Below are positions 1 through 4,858 of a stretch of DNA of 9,299 nt, piece by piece. The notes beneath the pieces were generated by a model. The model was given only the letters and a program-made list of their open reading frames with translations. It was not told the origin of the DNA and did no database searches. The stretch covers positions 1-9,299 of the forward strand of contig CAJUGE010000021.1 of the NCBI GenBank assembly GCA_910586295.1, written 5' to 3'. Every line of letters begins with the position of its first letter. The first letter of the stretch is position 1. The position numbers and the translations under genes are program-made. Origin of the DNA: an uncultured Bacilli bacterium (GTDB taxonomy: Bacteria > Bacillota_I > Bacilli_A > RF39 > UBA660).

Positions 1-139
1 CATTACGGCTCGAATTCTTGCTTGTCTACGCTTAAATCTAATCTCACGACTTTGACTCCAAGACTAGCTAATGGCTCCTTGCCAAGGATTACCATGTTGG
101 GTTCACACCAACTATATATTAAACACCGAACTGGCGCAC
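1..139 (-). mobile_element. 5' end of a group II intron (domain I), continuing beyond the window
   Basis: Read on the minus strand, the sequence from 139 downward begins GTGCGCC, the classic 5' boundary of bacterial group II introns. It then carries pieces that look like conserved domain I segments: a stem-loop GTTGGTGTGAACCCAAC (112 to 96), GAGTCAAAG, AAGCGTAGACAAGCAAG and TCGAGCCGTAATG. This stretch is clearly richer in G+C than everything around it, as expected for a structured ribozyme in an AT-rich host. The intron-encoded reverse transcriptase/maturase and domains V-VI would lie before position 1. The 5' exon ends CAAAAAGGAAG, which resembles a ribosome binding site, so the intron may sit in the 5' untranslated region of a gene. 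The insertion point is about 80 nt downstream of the ABC-F terminator. The subclass (B-like) is a guess. Confidence 0.75.
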
Positions 140-221
140 CTTCCTTTTTGTTTATTTTATCATATATTTTAGTTATTTAATCTTTTGTATGGTTTAGTTG
201 ACAATAAATTTTATGTGTACC

Positions 222-251
222 AAAAAACAGCCCTAAGTTAGAACTTAGAGC
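222..251 (-). terminator. Intrinsic terminator of the ABC-F gene
   Basis: On the minus strand a 10-bp stem (GCTCTAAGTT pairing with AACTTAGGGC, loop CT, one G-U pair) is followed by TG and six Ts. The same hairpin read on the plus strand has a C-A mismatch where the minus strand has G-U, so it favours the minus-strand RNA. It lies about 35 nt past the ABC-F stop. Two smaller inverted repeats, 256-268 and 269-282, lie between stop and terminator. The rest of 140-285 holds no gene that I can see. Confidence 0.75.
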
Positions 252-285
252 ATTTCCTAATTTTTAGGAGCCTTTAATGGCTTTT

Positions 286-1788
286 TTATTTGTCTATTTT
301 TGTTAGTCCATCTTCCGTTAAGATATATAAAGTATCTATTACTTCTTCAATGTATTTTCTATCATGAGATACACTTATTATTGCACCTCTAAAGTCTTTT
401 AGCATTTTCCTTATAACTGGATTTGATAATGGACTTAGATTTCTGGTTGGTTCATCAAGTATTAAGCAATCACATTTGTTAAGCACTAGTTTCATAAGAA
501 ATAGTTTTGCTTTTGTTCCATTACTTAGGTTTGATATTTTTCCTGTCATTTCTTCTTTGGTTAGTTTCATATTTCCTAGATACATTCTAGATTTTGTTAT
601 TTCATCTTTACTTGTTTCATCTGTTATGAAGTCTAGCACAGTATCATATCTATTTAGTATTTCGTCATAGTTTTGTGGTATGTATCCTAGTGTTATATCT
701 TTTCTATCTTTTAGCTCATTATAAATTTCTTTTATTAGAGTTGTTTTTCCTGTTCCATTCTTTCCTATAATACATAAATGTGTATTTCCGATTACTTCTA
801 AGTTTATATTTTTAGATAAGACTTTATTACCGATACTTAGTGTTGGTAATTCTAGTTTTATGATTACTTTTGATTTTGGAATAGTGACACTTTCAAAGAA
901 TATGTTTATACTTTCTTCAATGTCTGGTTTTTCTGTTAGTTCAGTATTTGCTAAACGCTTTTCTTGGGATTTTAATGAATGCATTTTCTTTTTTAGTAGA
1001 GCAGCACCATGTGGATTTCCTCTAGAGATGGTGTTTTGTTCATATTCTACTTTGTTCATTATCTTCATTAATTTTTCTTGTTTTTTGTTATATTCTTTTC
1101 TTTCAAAATTAGCTTGTTTAGTGTGTTTTTCTATACTTTTCATTCTGTTTTCTACATAAGAAGTGTAGTCTGTTTTGAGTAGTGTGTGTTTGCATTCAGT
1201 TTTGTGCTTTGTCTGTTCTAAATGTAGAATCATGTTTGCTGTTTTTGATAATATAGTTTCGTCATGTGATATAAAAACTATAGGTTTTTCAGTTTTGAGG
1301 ATAAAGTTTTCTAACCATGTGAGAGTTTCAATATCTAAATCGTTAGTGGGTTCATCTAAAAATAATATGTCGTTTTCTTCAAGTAATAGTTTTAGTATTC
1401 CTATTTTTACTTTCTCTCCACCTGAAAGCATTTCTAGTTTTTGTTCTAGAATTTTATCATTTAATTTTAGTTTTTCTAAATATTTGTATAAATTAGATAT
1501 TTTGTTATAGTAGTCTATATCATTTAAAAATAAATAATCATATACTTTTTTCTTTGAATCTTCTTCGATAGATTGTTCTAAATAGCCTATTTTATTTCCT
1601 TTTGTATTGATACTTCCTGTTATAGTAGCATATTCACATTTTCCCAATATGCTTTTTAGAAGAGTGGATTTTCCATTTCCTTCTTCTCCAATTATTCCTA
1701 GTTTGTCTTTCTTATTTAGTGATAAATTTAAATCTTTTATTAAGTATCTGTCATTAACAGAAATACTTAAGTTTTTTGTTTCAAACAT
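286..1788 (-). CDS. ABC-F family ATPase, Lsa/CplR/VmlR-like ribosome-protection type
   Basis: The 500-residue protein has two ABC ATPase domains and no membrane segment, the ABC-F plan; these proteins act on the ribosome rather than as transporters. Domain 1: Walker A GEEGNGKST (34-42), signature LSGGEK (121-126), Walker B ILFLDE (141-146), switch SHD (174-176). A charged coiled-coil linker follows (about 205-290), whose tip (about 245-271) would reach toward the tRNA site and peptidyl-transferase centre. Domain 2: Walker A GKNGTGKTT (342-350), signature LSNGTK (421-426), Walker B CLILDE (441-446), then TRNLSPLSNPVIR (448-460) in place of the usual TNHLD-type D-loop, and SHD (474-476). This altered second D-loop and the length are typical of antibiotic-resistance ABC-Fs of the Lsa/CplR/VmlR group. 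Drug class cannot be read from sequence. The start is fixed by AGGAGG six nt upstream. A leader peptide and hairpins precede it. Confidence 0.93.
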   Translation of the reverse strand: MFETKNLSISVNDRYLIKDLNLSLNKKDKLGIIGEEGNGKSTLLKSILGKCEYATITGSINTKGNKIGYLEQSIEEDSKKKVYDYLFLNDIDYYNKISNLYKYLEKLKLNDKILEQKLEMLSGGEKVKIGILKLLLEENDILFLDEPTNDLDIETLTWLENFILKTEKPIVFISHDETILSKTANMILHLEQTKHKTECKHTLLKTDYTSYVENRMKSIEKHTKQANFERKEYNKKQEKLMKIMNKVEYEQNTISRGNPHGAALLKKKMHSLKSQEKRLANTELTEKPDIEESINIFFESVTIPKSKVIIKLELPTLSIGNKVLSKNINLEVIGNTHLCIIGKNGTGKTTLIKEIYNELKDRKDITLGYIPQNYDEILNRYDTVLDFITDETSKDEITKSRMYLGNMKLTKEEMTGKISNLSNGTKAKLFLMKLVLNKCDCLILDEPTRNLSPLSNPVIRKMLKDFRGAIISVSHDRKYIEEVIDTLYILTEDGLTKIDK

Positions 1789-1828
1789 TTTATGCCTCCT
1801 AAAATTTTGGCATAATAAAGTTTATGCC
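1789..1828 (-). promoter_or_regulatory. Alternative hairpins controlling the ABC-F ribosome binding site
   Basis: Three short segments can pair in two exclusive ways on the minus-strand RNA. Segment 1 is GGCATAA (1828-1822), segment 2 is TTATGCC (1815-1809) and segment 3 is GGCATAA (1796-1790). Pairing 1:2 gives a 7-bp hairpin with a 6-nt loop and leaves the AGGAGG (1800-1795) open. Pairing 2:3 gives a 7-bp hairpin that takes up the last two bases of the AGGAGG and the spacer before the ATG. This is the layout of a translational attenuator. Segment 1 starts 4 nt after the stop of the leader peptide, so a ribosome on the leader would decide which pairing forms. An exact repeat of GGCATAA on both sides of its complement is unlikely to be chance. 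Confidence 0.6.
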
Positions 1829-1832
1829 CGAC

Positions 1833-1853
1833 TTATAAATCTAATTTCTTCAT
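1833..1853 (-). CDS. Six-residue leader peptide (MKKLDL) upstream of the ABC-F gene
   Basis: ATG-AAG-AAA-TTA-GAT-TTA-TAA follows a good ribosome binding site (GAGGTG, 1864-1859) with 5-nt spacing. It ends 44 nt before the ABC-F start and just ahead of the alternative hairpins. Short leaders of this kind precede many inducible ribosome-protection ABC-F and methyltransferase genes, where drug-stalled ribosomes on the leader change the fold of the mRNA. The peptide matches no leader I know by sequence; its role is inferred from position. A chance ORF cannot be excluded at this length. Confidence 0.55.
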   Translation of the reverse strand: MKKLDL

Positions 1854-1919
1854 CTTTTCACCTCTTTTTTATTTTTATAAATAACATAAATTGTGCATAT
1901 AATAATAGTGATGCAGAAT

Positions 1920-1948
1920 TTGACTTTTTTGTCAAAATATTGTATCAT
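1920..1948 (+). promoter_or_regulatory. Plus-strand promoter of the candidate small RNA
   Basis: TTGACT (1920-1925), a 17-nt spacer and TATCAT (1943-1948) form a near-consensus housekeeping promoter, giving a start near A1955. The -35 lies in an inverted repeat, TTGAC-N6-GTCAA (1920-1935), so a TTGACA also faces the minus strand at 1935-1930. That copy has no well-spaced -10; the best TATTAT is 22 nt away. It is therefore not claimed as the ABC-F promoter, which remains unidentified. Confidence 0.7.
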
Positions 1949-1954
1949 TATGTT

Positions 1955-2061
1955 ACCGGAGAGAAATCTTGTCAGGTCGATAGTTGGAATTTGATTTTTT
2001 TAAATTAAGTGTGCTGTTTGTACACCAATCCAACTGGGGAAGCCACTTTTGTGGCTTTTTC
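1955..2061 (+). ncRNA. Candidate structured small RNA tail-to-tail with the DUF3800 gene
   Basis: This is the only convincing plus-strand transcription unit: a strong promoter, about 105 nt without a plausible ORF, and an intrinsic terminator. The fold suggested by inspection is a three-way junction. AGTTGGA (1982-1988) closes with TCCAACT (2029-2035). Inside are a weak stem ATTT/AAAT (1989-1992 with 2002-2005) and a 6-bp stem GTGTGC/GTACAC (2009-2014 with 2020-2025, one G-U) with a 5-nt loop. The 5' part (ACCGGAGAGAAATCTTGTCAG) is unpaired in this model. The RNA ends against the 3' end of the DUF3800 gene on the other strand. Several conserved RNA motifs named after DUF3800 are known to lie near DUF3800 genes; whether this is one of them I cannot tell. 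It matches no riboswitch, SRP, 6S or tmRNA consensus I know. Confidence 0.6.
2040..2061 (+). terminator. Intrinsic terminator of the candidate small RNA
   Basis: AAGCCAC (2040-2046), loop TTTT, GTGGCTT (2051-2057), then a T tract to 2060. The stem is a perfect 7 bp. Read on the minus strand the hairpin is followed by CCCC and has no T tract, so it should not stop the DUF3800 transcript, which may read through into the ABC-F leader. Confidence 0.8.
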
Positions 2062-2062
2062 T

Positions 2063-2803
2063 TTATGGTAATATTATACTAAAGTCGACCGTTTTGCAGA
2101 TTTCGTCTTTAATCTTTTTATTGTTTTCTATACTCTCTAAAGTTTTTCTCCTTATTGTGCCTACGAGTAAATCTGCTGCTTGTACAACATAACTTTTTCT
2201 TGAGTCTTGATAAGTTATTATTATTTCTAGTTTAGAATATATAATTGGTTTTATTTTCATTTCATAATTATAGTTTGTAATACCATATTTTAATTCTTCT
2301 AGGAGTCCATCATGTAAGTTATAGTAACCATTACTTTTTGTACTTTGTTCATCTATATTTATTGTAAGCCTAATAGGATTATGTGGATTTATCTTGTTTG
2401 AATTTATGAATTCACAAATTGTTTCTTTTATTAGTCTTCTTAGTGCATAATCAGTAAATCTTCCTCTGGCTGCTTTGTTACTCATTATGTAGCTATATAT
2501 TTTGTTATTTTGTATTATTAATCCTATAACATAGTATTTTTTTAGATAATTCATTATTCTTCTTTTGTCGGATGCTTTTATATTTGTGTTTTTTATTTCT
2601 GGGCAACTTTTATCACAATTTTCTGAATGTTTACAGTAATTACATTTTATATTGTTTATGATACTTTTATATTGTGTGATAAATTTGTCTTTTTCTTTTT
2701 TGGAAGTAAATACTATTCCTCCGTATACACTTATTAATTCATTAGACGTCAGTTTTCCTGAGTCATCTATATTTATATATATTTCTTGCATTTTTATATT
2801 CAC
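2063..2803 (-). CDS. DUF3800 domain protein with an inserted four-cysteine motif
   Basis: The 246-residue protein shows the DUF3800 pattern. Near the N-terminus is a beta strand ending in DDSG (IYINIDDSG, D13-G16). There is a central INIDE strand (D151) and a C-terminal QAADLLVGTIRR segment (D211). The three acidic positions resemble an RNase H-like metal-binding triad, but the molecular role of DUF3800 is not established. Between strands lies CNYCKHSENCDKSC (cysteines 54, 57, 63, 67), a probable zinc or Fe-S site. The GTG at 2803 was chosen as start because AAGAGG lies 8 nt upstream. A GTG at 2812 would overlap that site, and the ATG at 2791 is about 20 nt from it. It follows the DRT-like gene by about 30 nt, in the same operon. 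A candidate small RNA abuts its 3' end on the opposite strand. Confidence 0.82.
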   Translation of the reverse strand: MNIKMQEIYINIDDSGKLTSNELISVYGGIVFTSKKEKDKFITQYKSIINNIKCNYCKHSENCDKSCPEIKNTNIKASDKRRIMNYLKKYYVIGLIIQNNKIYSYIMSNKAARGRFTDYALRRLIKETICEFINSNKINPHNPIRLTINIDEQSTKSNGYYNLHDGLLEELKYGITNYNYEMKIKPIIYSKLEIIITYQDSRKSYVVQAADLLVGTIRRKTLESIENNKKIKDEICKTVDFSIILP

Positions 2804-2834
2804 GTTCAACACCTCTTAAATTATGAGTAGTATA

Positions 2835-3257
2835 TCATAATTTTCTTGTAAAGTCTTTTATTTTACTTAAGTCTCCATTTATTATTATTGAGTTAAAACC
2901 TATAATTTCATCTTTTAATATTGAGTCTGGTATTTCATTCATCATATATATCTTTTTTCCTAGTCTAAAAGCATCATACATTTCTAGAAAAGTAGCACCG
3001 CCTATGTAATTTGGAATACTATTTTTTGTATAGTTAAGTACTAATACAGCGTCCATTTCTTGAATCACTTCTTCACTATGCCTTATCATTTGACTTTTCC
3101 AAATAGCATGTTCTTTTGTTCCACGGTATTTTGATTCTGTTTCTGGGTGGTCATAACAATTTGGTAGTGTTATAATATGGCCTTGGTTTTCTAATTCTTC
3201 TTTGATAGGTGCGATTCTGCTATAAAAACTTTTACTGCATATTATAAATATTTTCAT
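2835..3257 (-). CDS. Nucleoside 2-deoxyribosyltransferase-like protein
   Basis: The 140-residue single-domain protein is about the size of nucleoside 2-deoxyribosyltransferases. MKIFIICSKSFYSRI is the first strand and loop of a Rossmann-like fold. MDAVLVLN (68-75) fits the DxxxxxL strand. GGATFLEMYDAFRLGKKIY (86-104) fits the family motif GTAxELGxAxALGK, with E92 in the place of the nucleophilic glutamate. Relatives act on nucleosides or nucleotides by cleaving the N-glycosidic bond; the substrate here is unknown, and some members of this wider fold (TIR/SLOG-like) serve in immunity or signalling. It has its own promoter (3310-3282) and heads the operon with the DUF3800 gene. Upstream sequence before the ATG has only a weak AAGAAG ribosome binding site. 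It ends in TGA. Confidence 0.72.
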   Translation of the reverse strand: MKIFIICSKSFYSRIAPIKEELENQGHIITLPNCYDHPETESKYRGTKEHAIWKSQMIRHSEEVIQEMDAVLVLNYTKNSIPNYIGGATFLEMYDAFRLGKKIYMMNEIPDSILKDEIIGFNSIIINGDLSKIKDFTRKL

Positions 3258-3281
3258 CTTATCAACTTCTTTCTGGTTAAT

Positions 3282-3310
3282 ATTACAACAAAAAAACGAG
3301 TACCTGTCAA
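3282..3310 (-). promoter_or_regulatory. Promoter of the DRT-like/DUF3800 operon
   Basis: TTGACA (3310-3305), a 17-nt spacer and TGTAAT (3287-3282) on the minus strand give a start near 3275, leaving an untranslated leader of about 18 nt before the ATG. The -35 lies in the loop of the terminator at 3316-3290, and that terminator's T tract lies in the spacer, so the two signals are interleaved. Confidence 0.7.
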
Positions 3311-3316
3311 GAACTC
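3290..3316 (-). terminator. Intrinsic terminator or attenuator ahead of the DRT-like gene
   Basis: On the minus strand GAGTTCT (3316-3310) pairs with GGTACTC (3304-3298), with one T-T mismatch and one G-U pair, around loop TGACA. It is followed by G and seven Ts (3296-3290). It is 33 nt before the DRT-like start codon. It either ends a separate RNA from the promoter at 3654 or acts as an attenuator for the operon. Confidence 0.6.
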
Positions 3317-3619
3317 ATTTCTTTGAGAATTTAATCTTATTTAGAATACTATATAATTGACAGCTATATAATACTCCCTTATCAAGCTTAAACTCCTATA
3401 TACTGTATATGAGTAATAGTTCGATAAGAATAGTGGAAATACCTAGCAAGTATGGGTGTCACTTATAATAAAATTAAATACCATTATAAGCTTTGCATCC
3501 TACTCTGTATTCTTTTTTATTAGTTAGGAAATAACAACTAAGTTTTATACAATATATTCAAAAATATATCATACTCTACTTTGTTATTATTCTCTATCTA
3601 ATAACCACTTACTATTACT
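3290..3619 (-). ncRNA. Candidate structured RNA or attenuated leader upstream of the DRT-like gene
   Basis: This 330-nt stretch has no convincing ORF but a near-consensus promoter at one end and an intrinsic terminator at the other. Inverted repeats visible in it are a 6-bp stem (3541-3536 with 3525-3520), an 8-bp stem CTTATAAT/ATTATAAG (3490-3483 with 3469-3462, 13-nt loop), and a long imperfect hairpin at 3428-3378. The long hairpin is built from GATAAG/CTTATC ends, an AGCT/AGTT block, ACTC/GAGT and ATATAC/GTATAT. Two similar pieces, AAGCTTATAATGG and AAGCTTGATAAGGG, follow or end these hairpins. It could be a free RNA or a leader with an attenuator. I recognise no known riboswitch or T-box consensus. 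Confidence 0.45.
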
Positions 3620-3625
3620 GTTTTA

Positions 3626-3654
3626 ATATTATCATTTCAAATTATTCTTGTCAA
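3626..3654 (-). promoter_or_regulatory. Near-consensus promoter at the 3' end of the VanZ-RDD gene
   Basis: TTGACA (3654-3649), a 17-nt spacer and TAATAT (3631-3626) on the minus strand. It overlaps the last codons and the TGA of the VanZ-RDD gene, giving a start near 3619 in the non-coding stretch below it. It is among the best promoter matches in the window, yet no gene begins for 360 nt. Confidence 0.6.
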
Positions 3655-4759
3655 GAGTTTTTTCGACATTTTCTAATGAAATGGTGCTTACTAGTTTAGT
3701 TCTACTTATTCTCTCATATAGCATTTCTTTTTTTGTAAAGAAATATTTAATTATTGAAACTAGATAAAAAATTAATATTAAGATAATTATAATTAGTCCT
3801 ATAAATTCTCTTATGTAGTCGTTTGTAATGTTTAAAATAATACTACAAGTGAGAATTGGAATTAAGATATATATTATTACGAAAAGAAGTTTTCGCAGTA
3901 TAAGTCTTTTTATATTTTTGTTTTCTTGATAGTCTAGGACTTTTATTTTTAGAAACTTTTGACCTAGTGTGCTTGTATCTAAGAATAGTGGTATTATAAA
4001 ATAATATATAAATATGACTAGTAAATTTATGTATATGTTGTCTTTTATAAATATTATAATTAATAAGTCTAGAGTTAGAACTATAAATAAATCTAGGGAA
4101 AACACTAAACTTCTTCTAAATCCTGTGATTATTTTTGATTTTTCAATTGTTTCGTTGTTTAGTGATTTTATGCTTGGTATTAATTTTATAAATGGTTTAG
4201 ATATATAGTAACCTAATAGTCCACCTAAAGTATTTAATATTAAGTCGTCTACATCAAATAATCTATAACTTCTGGGATAAATAAAATATAGGCCTGTAAG
4301 TTGTGTTAGTTCAAAGAATAGACTCAGTAGAAAAGAATAGAATATAGTTTTCTTTAAATCACATTTAAATAGGTATCTTAAGAATATTCCAAATGGAATA
4401 GTTAATATAATATTAAATACTGGACCATAGAAATACATTTCTTTTATAGCAGTGATGTATGTGCTTGTATCCGAGATATCTAGCGATGAGTGTTTGATAA
4501 AGTCTAATATAAAATCAAATGGTATTAGTTGTGTTCTTGGTGTGGTAAGTTTTGCTACTTCACTAATTTTAGGAAGTGGTAAGATTACTAAAAAATAAGC
4601 ACATATTAAGTAATAAATAAACATATATATAATAAAGGATTTTAATTTTGATATTCCTCCGTATTTATGATACTCAGTTAATATAAATGGCAATGTAAAT
4701 AATAACGCAAAAAATGGAAAGAAAAGTGTGGCATATTTTATAACTACTATATAGTTCAT
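3632..4759 (-). CDS. VanZ-RDD fusion membrane protein
   Basis: The 375-residue integral membrane protein joins two families. Residues 1-190 are VanZ-like: several hydrophobic segments, LPLP (60-63), TQLIPFDF (76-83), NIILTIPFGIFL (116-127), FELTQLTG (149-156) and YRLFDVDDLILNTLGGLLGY (165-184), the VanZ C-terminal signature. Residues 212-340 are an RDD domain: GFRRSLVFSLDL (213-224), the second acidic site FLDTSTLGQKFLKIKVLD (259-276) and further membrane helices. VanZ proteins are linked to low-level teicoplanin resistance and lipoglycopeptide tolerance. RDD domains occur in transporters and are of mixed role. It has its own promoter. The ribosome binding site (GGGAAAG) is weak and distant. 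It ends TGA directly followed by TAA. It lies next to an ECF envelope-stress operon, but no regulatory link is visible. Confidence 0.88.
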   Translation of the reverse strand: MNYIVVIKYATLFFPFFALLFTLPFILTEYHKYGGISKLKSFIIYMFIYYLICAYFLVILPLPKISEVAKLTTPRTQLIPFDFILDFIKHSSLDISDTSTYITAIKEMYFYGPVFNIILTIPFGIFLRYLFKCDLKKTIFYSFLLSLFFELTQLTGLYFIYPRSYRLFDVDDLILNTLGGLLGYYISKPFIKLIPSIKSLNNETIEKSKIITGFRRSLVFSLDLFIVLTLDLLIIIFIKDNIYINLLVIFIYYFIIPLFLDTSTLGQKFLKIKVLDYQENKNIKRLILRKLLFVIIYILIPILTCSIILNITNDYIREFIGLIIIILILIFYLVSIIKYFFTKKEMLYERISRTKLVSTISLENVEKTLDKNNLK

Positions 4760-4786
4760 TTTATTTTTTCTTTCCCTTTAGGATTG

Positions 4787-4815
4787 ATTATATTGAATTT
4801 TGTCATTTTTATCAC
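4787..4815 (-). promoter_or_regulatory. Probable promoter of the VanZ-RDD gene
   Basis: GTGATA (4815-4810), a 17-nt spacer and a perfect TATAAT (4792-4787) on the minus strand. The start would be near 4780, about 20 nt before the ATG. No terminator separates this gene from the PcfJ gene above; only a 4-bp hairpin without T tract is seen at the PcfJ stop. Confidence 0.5.
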
Positions 4816-4858
4816 CACACCACTATTTTATTTTACCACAATATGTTAAGTTTTAGTC

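Noticed and set aside
96..112. tRNA T-arm-like hairpin (GTTGG, loop GTTCACA, CCAAC)
   Set aside because: No acceptor, D or anticodon stems can be placed around it, and it fits the intron domain I reading better.
3..187. Minus-strand open frame reading ...NMVILGKEPLASLGVK...
   Set aside because: It coincides with group II intron domain I sequence and has no ribosome binding site before its methionine, so it is read through ribozyme RNA by chance.
269..287. Plus-strand terminator AGCC-loop-GGCT followed by Ts
   Set aside because: The stem is only 4 bp and no plus-strand transcript reaches it. The stronger terminator here is on the minus strand.
1607..2008. Plus-strand ORF of 133 codons across the ABC-F 5' end and leader
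   Set aside because: Most of it is antisense to the conserved Walker A region of the ABC-F gene. It resembles no family and crosses the leader and the small RNA promoter.
3357..3385. Plus-strand promoter TTGACA, 17 nt, TATCAA
   Set aside because: The -10 is poor and lies in the base of the long hairpin. No plus-strand gene or clear terminator follows, so it is kept only as a possibility.
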